Shown one piece after another: positions 1-9,289 of a stretch of DNA of 64,000 bases; the first letter of the stretch is position 1; every line of letters begins with the position of its first letter. Source of the stretch: Acidobacteriaceae bacterium (GTDB lineage: Bacteria > Acidobacteriota > Terriglobia > Terriglobales > Acidobacteriaceae); the NCBI GenBank assembly GCA_903642235.1, contig CAHJWL010000006.1, positions 1 through 64,000 of the forward strand, in the 5' to 3' direction. The notes under the pieces were generated by a model. That model saw nothing but the letters and a program-made list of their open reading frames with translations. It was not told the origin of the DNA and did no database searches. Made by a program: the position numbers and the translations under genes.

Positions 1-2380
1 GGGGCTGCGCCGGCTGCTGCTGCACTGGCTGCTGCTGGGGGACTGGGCGTGCCTGCTGCGGCATGGATCGCACCGGCGGCGCCGGCTGCTGGACCGTCTG
101 CCGCTCCTGTCGCCCGCGCTGCTGCTGCGCCTCGATCCCCTGCGCCGACATCTGCTGCTGCCTCTGTTGCTGCTGCTGCGCCTCAGCCTGCTGCGCCAAC
201 CGCTGCTGTTGCGCCTGCTGCTGGAGCTGCCTTTGCTGCTGCTGGACCTGTTGTTGCTGCTGGAGCTGCCTTTGCTGCTGCATCAGCTGGTCTTGTTGGA
301 GCTGCCTCTGCTGCTGCTGGTTTTGTAGCTGCTGAGCCGATCGCTGCTGTTGCGCCTGCTGCTGCGCGACCCTCTGCTGTTGCACCTGCTGCTGTTGAAG
401 CTGCTGCTGCTGCTGCGCTGTCCGCTGCTGCTGCACCTGCTGCTGCTGTTGAAGCTGCTGCTGTGCGGTCCGCTGCTGCTGGAACAGTTGCTGCCGCTGT
501 TGCTGCTGGAGCTGCTGAGCAGCCCGCTGCCCCTCGGCACTCCGCTGCTGGTCTGCGGCGAGCCCGCGCGGCCCGTTTGCGCCGCCCCCGATTCCCCCGG
601 CGGTCTGGGACAGAGTCCCCTGTGGTCCGACCCGTTCCTGCTGCAGGGTTCTCCCCGGCTGCGGCACGCCTGCCGCCTGCGCCGCCGCCTGCGCCCGCGC
701 GTTCCGCTCCATGTCGACGCGGGCCGGCGCGGCCGTGTTGGTCCGCTGCGGTCCGAACGTGCCTGGCTGCCCGCCTGAACGCGCTGGCTGCGGCACGCCC
801 GCCTGCTGCTGCTGTTGCCGCTGCTGCTGCTCGAAGCCACGCTGTTGCTGCGTCAGCACGCCTGCTTGCTGCTGCCGTTGCGTCAGCACGCCCGCCTGCT
901 GCTGCCGTTGCTGTTGTTGCTGCTGCTCGATGGCACGCTGCTGCGTCATAGCTCCCTCTACCGGCCGAGTTGCAGGGCTGGACACCACACCGCCTCCCTG
1001 CACGCCGCCTGCGACACCCGACGGGAGCCGCCCTCCGGTGCCGTAGATCCCGCCGCCTCCGACTCCGCCGGCGCCTCCAATATGGATCGGCTGCGTCGTG
1101 ACCGGCGGCGGGGCCACCCGATCCGCCGGGAGCACGCGCGCGGCCGTTGCCATCATCGGCCGGCCCCCATTCTGCTGGAAGAACTGCCCGCGATTCGTCT
1201 CCGCCACGTGCTGATTCTGGATCTGTGCCGACATCGCCGGCGTCCGCTGCGACCGGAACACCGCCATCTCCGCCGGAACCGGCCGCGCCTGTATGCCGCC
1301 GCGCCCGCCGTTATAGCTCACCCGGTTATTGATGACCGTGTTATTGACGTAGCGGTTGGTGATCGCATTGTTGATCCGGATGTTGTTCACGATTACGGTG
1401 CGGTTGTAGACATTGTGGATGTTTGTCACGTTCACGTTGCTCACGGCGCGGTTGTAGGCAAAGTGGTTGCCGCTCCAGTAGCCGCCGTAGTAGCCGGTTC
1501 CGTAGTAGCCGAAGCCATACGGCACACCGCCGTAGAAGCCGATGTGCCGGCCCCAGTAGCCGCGATGGAAGCCATAGCCACGGCCATGCGGTCCCCACCA
1601 GCCGGGCGTCCAGAGCGCGCCGGCGTAGGGCGCGGCGCACCACGCGCCGGGAACCCAGAAGTAGCCGGCCGGCGCGTAGCCCCAGTAGCCCGGCGTCCAC
1701 AGGTAGTCTTCCGCCGGGGCCGGTGGCTGGTCGTAGACAGGCAGCGGCGGCGGTGGCTGCTGCGCCTGCTGGTTCGGGTCCACATCGGAGTAGATCTGAT
1801 CGCTCAGCGCCTGCGCGTCATCGCTGCTGTACGGCGCGCCCGCGTCCTGGCCGCTGTCGTAGCCCGCGCTGCCCTGGCCGTTGTCATACCCGCCGTTGCC
1901 CTGCGGGTAGGTCTGTGCCGTCTGCCGCTCGACCGGAGCGGGCGTCTGCTGACCATTCGCGTAGCTCTCCGCCGCCTGCTGGCTCTCGTTCGCTGTCCCC
2001 TGCGGCGGCTGCGCGTAGGTGTTGGAGGATGTCCGAGGGGAGCGTGCCGGCGCTGCTGCCGCATACCTGGGAGCCACCGTCGAGCCCGCGGCTGGTGCAT
2101 AGCCTGCGGGTGGCGCATACCCTGCGGGTGCCGGGGAAAGACCTACGCCGGTCGCCGCTGCCTCCGCATCGCTCGCATCCACCGGGGCCATGTTGGCCTC
2201 CGCCGGGTCCGGGCCGGTGTCGCTTACCGCCGTCATCTGCGGCTGACTGGACCTGCACCCGGCCACACCCATGCCGAGTGCTGTCGCCAGCAGCGCCGTG
2301 GACCACACCGCCGTCATAGCCAGTCTGGCCGGCCGTCTCGCCTCTGTTTCGGAGCATTGCATCTCGTTTTCGTCGCGCAT
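1..2380 (-). CDS. YXWGXW-repeat, Gln-rich lipoprotein (3' end outside window)
   Basis: An open minus-strand frame runs from an ATG at 2380 off the left edge: 793 complete codons and no stop. The N-terminus has a basic stretch, a hydrophobic core and a lipobox (GVAGC, Cys42), so it is probably a lipoprotein. Around residues 227-260 are three WxPGxW motifs (WTPGYW, WVPGAW, WTPGWW), the mark of the YXWGXW/WXXGXW family, followed by a Gly/Tyr-rich stretch and an Asn/Val-rich segment (NVNVTNIHNVYNRT). From about residue 470 to the edge the protein is dominated by Gln runs broken by Arg, Leu and Ala, which is why plus-strand CTG repeats fill 1-950. An AGGA lies about 10 nt before the ATG. It is divergent from the S9 peptidase. 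Function is unknown; a cell-envelope structural role is inference. Confidence 0.8.
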   Translation of the reverse strand, partial: MRDENEMQCSETEARRPARLAMTAVWSTALLATALGMGVAGCRSSQPQMTAVSDTGPDPAEANMAPVDASDAEAAATGVGLSPAPAGYAPPAGYAPAAGSTVAPRYAAAAPARSPRTSSNTYAQPPQGTANESQQAAESYANGQQTPAPVERQTAQTYPQGNGGYDNGQGSAGYDSGQDAGAPYSSDDAQALSDQIYSDVDPNQQAQQPPPPLPVYDQPPAPAEDYLWTPGYWGYAPAGYFWVPGAWCAAPYAGALWTPGWWGPHGRGYGFHRGYWGRHIGFYGGVPYGFGYYGTGYYGGYWSGNHFAYNRAVSNVNVTNIHNVYNRTVIVNNIRINNAITNRYVNNTVINNRVSYNGGRGGIQARPVPAEMAVFRSQRTPAMSAQIQNQHVAETNRGQFFQQNGGRPMMATAARVLPADRVAPPPVTTQPIHIGGAGGVGGGGIYGTGGRLPSGVAGGVQGGGVVSSPATRPVEGAMTQQRAIEQQQQQQRQQQAGVLTQRQQQAGVLTQQQRGFEQQQRQQQQQAGVPQPARSGGQPGTFGPQRTNTAAPARVDMERNARAQAAAQAAGVPQPGRTLQQERVGPQGTLSQTAGGIGGGANGPRGLAADQQRSAEGQRAAQQLQQQQRQQLFQQQRTAQQQLQQQQQVQQQRTAQQQQQLQQQQVQQQRVAQQQAQQQRSAQQLQNQQQQRQLQQDQLMQQQRQLQQQQQVQQQQRQLQQQAQQQRLAQQAEAQQQQQRQQQMSAQGIEAQQQRGRQERQTVQQPAPPVRSMPQQARPVPQQQPVQQQPAQP

Positions 2381-2675
2381 GGCCTGATCGTCCTGTCCGC
2401 CCGGTCTGTCGCCGCCTGTACCTGCTGCCACGAACACCGGTCTTGTTCTCTTGAACCCGAAACCTTCCAACAAGCTTCGATGCTTCTTTCGCGCGGCTTC
2501 TTTTCCCGCAGCAGAGGCACTCTGCGGGCAGGCCGGCAACCCGCTGGTACTGTGCGTTCACCGCTTCGTTCCACACCGCAGCCCACGGAGCTCCGCGCTC
2601 AGCTACTCTAGTCTTCATTCCGCGCCATCGTCACCGCAGTTTCACTTGAATCCGTTACGAGGTCCTACCCGCCAC

Positions 2676-5114
2676 ATGCCTGCCCCTTGCCGCTCCCCGT
2701 TCGTAGCCGCCTCCCTTCTGTTTGCCGCATCCTGCTCGCTCGCGCAGGCTGGAGGCCGCACCCTGACCGACGCCGACTACCGCCTGGCCGAAAGCCGCAT
2801 GTCCTACAACGTCAATCCGCTGATCGCGCATACGGTGGCTCGTCCGACCTTTCTCGCCGGCAACCGTCTCTGGTACCGCGACGCCAGCCCCGCGCGCGCC
2901 GTCTACACGCTGGTTGACCCCGGCACAAAGACCGTCTCGCCCGCCTTTAACCACGCCGCGGTTGCCGCTGCCATCCTTGCAGCGATACCCGACGCGAAGC
3001 CCGCGCCCGACCCCGCGCACCTGCATCTGGACGGCCTGGAGCTGCTTGATCTTGACGCGACCGGTCATCCCAGAACCCTTGAGTTCGCGGTCTCCGGCAA
3101 GAAACTTCGCTGCACCGTCGCCACGGCCAGCGTCGCCTCCGGCACGGCGACCTGCGCGCTTGATGCCGCGGCAGAGCGCAAGACGCAGCCCGGCACCCGC
3201 CGCGCCCGCGCCGCTTCCGTCACCTCTCCCGACGGCACACAGGCCGCCTTTCTGCGCGACTGGAATCTCTGGCTGCGCGACACCAAAACCGGCACCGAAA
3301 CACAGCTCACCCATGACGGCATCCCCGACTTCGGCTACGCCACCGACAACGCCGGCTGGACACACTCCGACAACCCCATCCTCGTCTGGTCGCCCGATTC
3401 GAAACACATCGCCACCTTTCAGCAGGACCAGCGCAAGACCGGCATGATGTACATGGTTCCCGTCACCAACCGGCATCCGCAGCTGGAGGCGTGGCACTAC
3501 CCGCTCGTCGGCGACAAAGACGTCACAATGATCGAGCGTGTCTCGATCGATGTCCCGTCGGGCAAGGTCGTCCGCTTCAAAATGCCACCCGACCAGCACC
3601 GGTCGACGATCTGCGACGATGTGAGTTGTTCAGGCGGCTGGGATGATGTGGAGTGGGCGCCCGACTCCAAGTCGCTCGCCTTCGTCTCCACCTCGCGCGA
3701 CCACAAGGAAGAGTGGCTGCGCGTCGCCAACACCGGCACCGGCGACATCCGCGAGATCTTCCACGAGACCGCGCCGTTCTACTTCGAGTCCGGCATGGAC
3801 CGCGTCAACTGGCACTACCTGCCGGAGTCAAATGAGTTTCTCTGGTTCTCGGAGCGCTCCGGCTGGGGACAGATGTATCTCTACGACCTCAAGAGCAGCC
3901 AGCTTAAAAACCAGGTCACCGCCGGCGACTGCAACGTGCTGAAGGTGCTCTCGGTCGACGCGATAGCCCGCCGCTTCCTGTACCTCGCCGCCGGCAAGGA
4001 TCCCGCGCGCAACCCGTACTTCGAGTCGCTCCACGCCGTCGACTTCGCCGGCAAGCACGACACTCTCCTCACCCCGGACGACGCGACCCACGCCGTCACT
4101 CTTTCAGCCGATGGCTCCCTGTTCGTCGACATCGCCTCCACACCCGCGACGCCGCAGGTCGCCACTCTGCGCGACACGAAGTCCGGCAGGCTGGTGATGC
4201 CGATCGCGCAGCAGGATCTCTCCGCCCTCGTCGCTACCGGCTGGAAGCCGCTGACACCCTTCACCGTCAAGGCGCGCGACGGCAGGACGAACCTGTACGG
4301 TTACATGTTCAAGCCGACGACGCTCGATACCACCAGAAAATACCCGATCGTCGATTACATCTACCCCGGCCCGCAGATCGGCTCCTGCGGCGGCCGCGAC
4401 TTTTCCGCCACGCACGGCGACAACCAGGCCCTGGCCGAGCTCGGCTTTATCGTCGTCTGCCTTGACGGTATCGGCACGCCATCCCGCTCCAAGACATTTC
4501 ACGAGGGAGTCTACGCTGCCGACCCGGCTGATAACACGCTTCCCGATCAGGTGGCCGGTATCAAGGAACTCGCGGCGAAGAACTCCTTCATTGACCTCGA
4601 CCGCGTCGGCATATGGGGCCATTCGGGCGGCGGCAACGCCACGGCGACAGCCATGCTGCGCTACCCGGACTTCTTCAAGGTCGGCATCTCGGAGTCCGGC
4701 AATCACGACCAGCGTCAGTATGAAGACGACTGGGCAGAGAAGTGGGCCGGCCTGGAGATCGTCAAGCCCGACGGCACCTCCAACTACGACAGCCAGGCCA
4801 ACCAGAACTCTGCCAGCAACCTCAAGGGTCATCTACTGCTCGCACACGGAACGATGGACGACAACGTGCCGCTGAACAACACGCTTCTGCTGGTCGACGC
4901 ACTCGAGAAGGCCAACAAGGACTTCGATCTTGTTCTCTACCCGAACGCGCACCATGGCTACGGCGAGGCCAGCCAGTACATGATGCGGCGCCGCTGGGAC
5001 TACTTCAGCCGCTACCTCGCCGGCAACACTCCACCAGCCACCTACCAGATGAAGCCTTCTGCTGAAGCCATGCGCGCTGCACAGGGTCCGGACTCCAGCG
5101 AGGCGCTGGAATAA
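2676..5114 (+). CDS. S9 family dipeptidyl-peptidase IV-like serine peptidase
   Basis: The protein has 812 residues with an N-terminal signal peptide ending near SLAQAGG, so it is probably exported. The first two thirds match the DPP IV beta-propeller domain and the last third the S9 alpha/beta-hydrolase. The nucleophile motif is GHSGGG (Ser650); the other triad residues are probably Asp728 in GTMDDNV and His760 in AHHGYG, with the spacing expected for DPP IV. By family it removes N-terminal dipeptides, usually Xaa-Pro, from oligopeptides. The frame stays open upstream to 2451, but the ATG at 2676 begins the signal peptide and follows GAGG, so I chose it. It lies between divergent and convergent genes and appears monocistronic. 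Confidence 0.92.
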   Translation: MPAPCRSPFVAASLLFAASCSLAQAGGRTLTDADYRLAESRMSYNVNPLIAHTVARPTFLAGNRLWYRDASPARAVYTLVDPGTKTVSPAFNHAAVAAAILAAIPDAKPAPDPAHLHLDGLELLDLDATGHPRTLEFAVSGKKLRCTVATASVASGTATCALDAAAERKTQPGTRRARAASVTSPDGTQAAFLRDWNLWLRDTKTGTETQLTHDGIPDFGYATDNAGWTHSDNPILVWSPDSKHIATFQQDQRKTGMMYMVPVTNRHPQLEAWHYPLVGDKDVTMIERVSIDVPSGKVVRFKMPPDQHRSTICDDVSCSGGWDDVEWAPDSKSLAFVSTSRDHKEEWLRVANTGTGDIREIFHETAPFYFESGMDRVNWHYLPESNEFLWFSERSGWGQMYLYDLKSSQLKNQVTAGDCNVLKVLSVDAIARRFLYLAAGKDPARNPYFESLHAVDFAGKHDTLLTPDDATHAVTLSADGSLFVDIASTPATPQVATLRDTKSGRLVMPIAQQDLSALVATGWKPLTPFTVKARDGRTNLYGYMFKPTTLDTTRKYPIVDYIYPGPQIGSCGGRDFSATHGDNQALAELGFIVVCLDGIGTPSRSKTFHEGVYAADPADNTLPDQVAGIKELAAKNSFIDLDRVGIWGHSGGGNATATAMLRYPDFFKVGISESGNHDQRQYEDDWAEKWAGLEIVKPDGTSNYDSQANQNSASNLKGHLLLAHGTMDDNVPLNNTLLLVDALEKANKDFDLVLYPNAHHGYGEASQYMMRRRWDYFSRYLAGNTPPATYQMKPSAEAMRAAQGPDSSEALE

Positions 5115-5187
5115 ACTCCAGCGTCCAGCCTGGCTTGCGATTCCTCCTGTGTCAGCCTGCCGGTTCCCGTCAAAGTGCAGCGAAGAA

Positions 5188-5233
5188 AGACGGCCTCTCC
5201 TCTCAACCCGCGGGTGTCAGGCTTCGGCCGTCT
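5188..5233. terminator. Candidate bidirectional terminator between convergent genes
   Basis: Inverted arms AGACGGCC (5188-5195) and GGCCGTCT (5226-5233) lie between the S9 peptidase stop and the stop of the minus-strand membrane gene. Read on the minus strand the right arm is followed by TTTCTTC. The 30-nt loop is long, so confidence is modest. Confidence 0.4.
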
Positions 5234-5235
5234 GC

Positions 5236-6975
5236 CTACTGGCGCTCCGGCAACTCATACAGCTCCTGGCACTGGGTCGCATGGATCGTATAGCGGAAGC
5301 CGATCAGCCAGTCTTCCGTTGGGCTGCAGAACTCGGCGATCTTCTGCGCTGTGCCCATCGTCTGAAAGCCCACCGCCTCCATGCCCATACTGGGCAGAAG
5401 GACGAACTGTACGCGTCGCAGCAGCAGGTAGTCCGGCACGCGGCCCTCTGCCAGGTAGTGAAAGTACGTTGGATCGACCAGACCGCCGAGATCGATCACC
5501 TGCCCGCCCCAGTCAAAGCTCACCCGGCCGATATCAAAGGCTGCGAACCGCGAGGTCACCGGCACATGATCCCGCATGAAGAGCGCAATCTTGCCGTGCG
5601 TGTCGTTGATATGCCGTATGCCGACCAGCGTGACCGTCCGCCAGGTTCGGAGAGACATCAACCCGGCCACGGCCAGCACCGCGCATACCCCGCCGAAGAT
5701 CCACGCCCGCTCCGTATGCAGCAGCTTGGTCAGCGCAAAGAGCAGGCCGAGAAACAGCAGCGGAAAGAAGAGCATCAGCGTCAACGGCTGGTAGCGGCCG
5801 CCATGTCCTCCCGAGGGAAAGGTAAACAGATAGATCGTAAAGTGGACGGCGGCCCACACCAGCAGCACTGTCAGGCGCAGGGGCCTGCGCCGCAGCAGCG
5901 ACCATGCCCCCAGCAGCGCAAGCACGACCATGGTCAGACCGAACAGCGCCGTCGCGGCCCGGATATCGCGCAGTGAGTCAATCTGGTGCGTGTACCGCAG
6001 ACTGAACTGCCGGGGCAGCCGCTGGATCCATGCACCGCAGAACCGCACCATCGAGTACAGCGAATGCGCCCCGCCGCTGCGGTGAAAGTACAGCCAGGAT
6101 CGTCCCTTAAGCGTCACCGGCATCAGGCTGCCGGAGGTCCACAGGTTAGCCCCAAAAAAGACTGCCAGCATCCCACCCCAGGGGCCGAGCAGGATCGCAC
6201 CATCGCGTACGCTGCGCCGCGTCTTTGCCAGCAGCGAGGCCGCGAGCAGCAGCGGCGCGAAGACAACTGCCTCCGGTCGCGTGATCACCAGCAGCCCGGC
6301 CGCGCTTCCGGCCAGCAGCGCCGACTTCCATGTCCGGATCTCCGGCTCGGCCTGGGAGCCGGTTCGAATCTGAGTGTGGGCGTACATCAGCATCTGGGCC
6401 TCACTTGAGGCCTGGCCCCGGGGCACCGGGCTGAACCACCAGTAGATCGCCGCCAGCGAAAACACCACGAAGAGCAGGTGCTCCATACCGATCAGGCCCA
6501 GCCAGAGAAAGTTTCCCATCAGCGCCGGCGCCAGGGCCAGCACCCAGCAGATGCGCTTCGAGAGCCCGTCGCGCCTGGCCAGCAGAAACAACAGCGGCCC
6601 GATCGCCATGAGGCAGAAGTAGCTCAGCGCAAGGTTGTACCAGACCGGATCCACACCGCCCAGCACACGGTAGTTGGCCGCCTGCAGCACCGTCCACAGC
6701 AGGCTGGTCGCTCCGGACGAGCGCTGTCCGCGGATGAAGCCGAGCGTTCCGCGCTCGGCCAGATTGCGCGCGATCGTCTGATGAATATACGAGTCATCCA
6801 GCGGAAAGCCGTGCTGCACCCGCAGCACGCTCGCCAGAAAGCTGAAGCTGACCGCATACGCCGTAGCCAGCAGAGCCACACTGCGTCGCGTACCCTCCGG
6901 TCTTGGCTGCATCTCCGGAGCCGCGGCGAGAGCCGGACTGGAGAGAGTGGCAGAAAATGCGGAGGCAGCGGTCAA
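5236..6975 (-). CDS. Multi-pass membrane protein, GT-C/ArnT-like glycosyltransferase candidate
   Basis: The protein has about 579 residues and many hydrophobic segments. After the first membrane segment comes an acidic motif, PLDDSYIHQ, followed by SGATSLLWT; this resembles the catalytic first periplasmic loop of GT-C glycosyltransferases that use polyprenyl-phosphate sugars. The second GT-C-like gene at 39.2-40.8 kb has the comparable motif GDAFYYPDIA. I chose a TTG start at 6975 because AGGAG (6982-6986) lies 6 nt before it; an ATG at 6912 and an upstream TTG at 7035 are alternatives. It sits at the edge of the exopolysaccharide locus, so transfer of a sugar to a lipid-linked glycan is a reasonable inference. 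The donor and acceptor are unknown. Confidence 0.7.
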   Translation of the reverse strand: MTAASAFSATLSSPALAAAPEMQPRPEGTRRSVALLATAYAVSFSFLASVLRVQHGFPLDDSYIHQTIARNLAERGTLGFIRGQRSSGATSLLWTVLQAANYRVLGGVDPVWYNLALSYFCLMAIGPLLFLLARRDGLSKRICWVLALAPALMGNFLWLGLIGMEHLLFVVFSLAAIYWWFSPVPRGQASSEAQMLMYAHTQIRTGSQAEPEIRTWKSALLAGSAAGLLVITRPEAVVFAPLLLAASLLAKTRRSVRDGAILLGPWGGMLAVFFGANLWTSGSLMPVTLKGRSWLYFHRSGGAHSLYSMVRFCGAWIQRLPRQFSLRYTHQIDSLRDIRAATALFGLTMVVLALLGAWSLLRRRPLRLTVLLVWAAVHFTIYLFTFPSGGHGGRYQPLTLMLFFPLLFLGLLFALTKLLHTERAWIFGGVCAVLAVAGLMSLRTWRTVTLVGIRHINDTHGKIALFMRDHVPVTSRFAAFDIGRVSFDWGGQVIDLGGLVDPTYFHYLAEGRVPDYLLLRRVQFVLLPSMGMEAVGFQTMGTAQKIAEFCSPTEDWLIGFRYTIHATQCQELYELPERQ

Positions 6976-7317
6976 CGTGAACTCCTGACGTACAGGCCCG
7001 CGATCTGTGCCGGCTGGCTGACGCTCTCTCCTCAAGGAAGACCAGATCTTCCGAGCAAAGTGCCAGGTCTGGAGAGACGGCCTCTCTCTGAAAACAACAG
7101 AGAGATAAACGTACTGTATCCTCCGAGATTGCTGATAACCTAAAGTTACTTACTTAGGTACCAAAGGTTGCTTCATTACTCCTGTTTTGTCGACAGGTAC
7201 TGGAGTTTTCGTTCAAACATCCGGTTCCCGTATACCCTTATAGAAAACATCGTCGCAAAACGCGCAAACTTGGCCGCTGCGATTGCTTCGACATCGAGAG
7301 GACACAGCGGGTAGAGA
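6976..7317. other. Intergenic stretch, AT-richer than neighbours
   Basis: No convincing gene is present. There is an inverted pair CCTAA/TTAGG around 7139-7158 and an imperfect one, CCTGT/ACAGG, around 7182-7198. The stretch probably holds the promoter of the minus-strand membrane gene. A 69-codon minus-strand frame here has no ribosome site or recognisable content and overlaps the better small gene next to it. Confidence 0.4.
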
Positions 7318-7491
7318 TCAGTTTCCAGTCTCTTCCGCAAGAACACCAGCGAGCAAGGGCGAGGTTTGCCGATCTGTTTCGGCATCCAGGGAGGTTTCCT
7401 TAGACTTGGCGGCAGACGCTAGCCCTGCCAGCAGAAATCCAGCACTACAGCCAAACCAGCAGCCCAGCAGAAAAGCCATCCAATGTCCCAT
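7318..7491 (-). CDS. Small single-pass membrane protein, 57 residues
   Basis: The ATG at 7491 is preceded by AAAGGAG with a 9-nt spacer, a good ribosome site. Residues about 5-27 form one hydrophobic segment rich in Gly, Leu and Phe (MAFLLGCWFGC), followed by a short polar tail with Lys, Glu and Asp. The family is unknown to me. It lies upstream of and divergent from the phosphoglycosyl transferase at the edge of the exopolysaccharide locus. The evidence is only the ribosome site plus membrane-like composition, so the gene could be spurious. Confidence 0.45.
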   Translation of the reverse strand: MGHWMAFLLGCWFGCSAGFLLAGLASAAKSKETSLDAETDRQTSPLLAGVLAEETGN

Positions 7492-7732
7492 TTCGAGCAA
7501 CTCCTTTAGTGATCTAACGGTATGCTCCATCGTCCTGCTGCCACATACCACCGACGTGTTAACTCTGTTCCCCGTTCACCGGCTTTCTAACGCACTTTCT
7601 TTTGTGTAGCGCCTGTACGTCTGCTTCACTCGCCGATGTCCGTCGGCACCGTCTCGCGGTCTGCGACTCGTTGCCCCACGAAAGCACACCCACTCTTACC
7701 GGCACCTTGCACTTTGCCAGAAAGGGGCATGC

Positions 7733-9187
7733 TTGAACCAGATGGAACAATCGCAGATCTATTTCTCGCTCCCGTACGCGAAGGAGCTTCGCAGCGCCAC
7801 TCTCGCCCGCGTCTTGACGTTCTCCTTTGCGGTGCTTCTCGATTGCCTCTCGATCCAGCTTGGCGTTCTCTTTGGTGTCCTGGCCTATGTGCAGCTGGGC
7901 CGCTACACCTTCCAGCACTCCTACCTTTCAGTGCTGGAGTTCTCTCTCGAGTACGCTCTCATCTTCATCTTCTTCGCCTATAAGCGAGGCCTGTACAAGC
8001 ACGCCCACAGCCTGCTCGAAATCCGCGAGACAGCCGAGGTTTTGCGGGTCAATACGCTCTGCCTCGCGCTCGTCACGCTCAGCATCTATCTGCATCGGCT
8101 GATGGTGCCCCGGCTTATGCTGCTGTTCTGCTGGGGCATTACAACGGTTGGTCTGCTCATGCAGAAGCACCTCACGCGGCAGCTCATCGTGCAGTGGAAG
8201 AGCCGTCATGTGCAGCGCCGCAATGTCGTCATCGTCGGCGCGGATAAAGACGCGCGCCGCATCTTCTCTATCCTCACGAAATCACCCGACCTCGGCCTCT
8301 CCCCGGTCGCCTTTCTCTCAGACAGTGACAGCGAAACCAACCACGTCATCTTCAGCCATGACTACCACTTCCGCCACTCCGCGCCGGTTCTCTCAGAGCC
8401 ACTCTCGGAGGATCTGCTGCGCCGTCTGAAGGTCGCGGAGATCTATGTCTCGCAGGCTACCCTCAGCGACGCCTCGCTCGCGGCTCTTATCGACTTCGCG
8501 AAACAGCACACCATCCCAATCTCGTTTATCGGCAACAAGGGTGTCGCGGACGCGTCCCATCCGGCGGATGTGCGTTTTCTGGACGGTCTGCACATCTCGA
8601 GCCACACCGTCTCCGAGCGGCCGGATCTGCTCTACATCGCTGCCAAGCGCGCCTTTGACGTCCTGATCGCCGCCTTCCTGCTCCTCCTGACCGCTCCCCT
8701 CTGGGCTATCGTTGCCGTCTGGATCAAGCTCTCCTCGCCGGGTCCCGTCTTCTTTCGCCAGCAGCGCGTCGCCAAGGAAGGCGTTCCCTTCGGCATCCTG
8801 AAGTTCCGCAGCATGTACATCACGGCCCCCAAATACGGCACCTCTCCTGACGAGAGCTTCGATCCCCGCGTTACCTCTGCCGGACGCTTTCTCCGCAAGA
8901 CCAGCATCGACGAACTGCCGCAGCTGCTCAACGTGCTTATGGGCGATATGTCGCTGGTCGGCCCGCGGCCGGAGATGCCCTTCATCGTGCGGAATTACAC
9001 CCCGGTCGAGCACCAGCGACTGCTTGTCCCGCAGGGAATGACCGGCTTCTGGCAGCTCAGCGCGGACCGCAAGTTCGCCATTCACGAGCGTCTGGAGTAC
9101 GACCTGTACTACCTTGAGCAGAAGGGCTTCTTCTTCGACGTCGCGATCCTCGTCCACACCGCTTTCTTCGCCATGAAGGGCATCTAG
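7733..9187 (+). CDS. Exopolysaccharide polyprenyl phosphoglycosyl transferase (WcaJ/WbaP-type)
   Basis: The protein has 484 residues. The N-terminal half carries several membrane helices and a central nucleotide-binding-like domain (NVVIVGADKDARR). The C-terminal 200 residues are a bacterial sugar transferase domain: a membrane re-entrant segment near residue 305, then GILKFRSM, SIDELPQL and MSLVGPRPE. By family it transfers a hexose-1-phosphate from a UDP-sugar to undecaprenyl phosphate at the cytoplasmic membrane and so starts the repeat unit. I chose the TTG start at 7733, 7 nt after AAAGGGG; an in-frame ATG at 7742 is the alternative. It is the probable initiating enzyme for this locus. 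Confidence 0.9.
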   Translation: MNQMEQSQIYFSLPYAKELRSATLARVLTFSFAVLLDCLSIQLGVLFGVLAYVQLGRYTFQHSYLSVLEFSLEYALIFIFFAYKRGLYKHAHSLLEIRETAEVLRVNTLCLALVTLSIYLHRLMVPRLMLLFCWGITTVGLLMQKHLTRQLIVQWKSRHVQRRNVVIVGADKDARRIFSILTKSPDLGLSPVAFLSDSDSETNHVIFSHDYHFRHSAPVLSEPLSEDLLRRLKVAEIYVSQATLSDASLAALIDFAKQHTIPISFIGNKGVADASHPADVRFLDGLHISSHTVSERPDLLYIAAKRAFDVLIAAFLLLLTAPLWAIVAVWIKLSSPGPVFFRQQRVAKEGVPFGILKFRSMYITAPKYGTSPDESFDPRVTSAGRFLRKTSIDELPQLLNVLMGDMSLVGPRPEMPFIVRNYTPVEHQRLLVPQGMTGFWQLSADRKFAIHERLEYDLYYLEQKGFFFDVAILVHTAFFAMKGI

Positions 9188-9289
9188 CACGGGCGCCGCA
9201 CAGACGGCAAACGCACACTCCTCAGGGTTGTGAGTCTGGACGCAGCGCGAGACGAGCACCGGGCCCACGAAGGTTTGTAACAGATATCG

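Noticed and set aside
815..2611. Plus-strand frame of 598 codons over the start of the window
   Set aside because: It is the reverse reading of the YXWGXW lipoprotein; the minus strand gives a lipobox, WxPGxW motifs and Gln runs, while the plus reading is low-complexity Arg/Leu/Val without any motif.
6350..6385. tRNA-like T-arm sequence (GGTTCGAATC)
   Set aside because: It lies inside the GT-C membrane gene and there is no anticodon arm or acceptor stem around it.
7176..7385. Minus-strand frame of 69 codons
   Set aside because: No ribosome site, no recognisable content, and it overlaps the better-supported 57-residue membrane protein.
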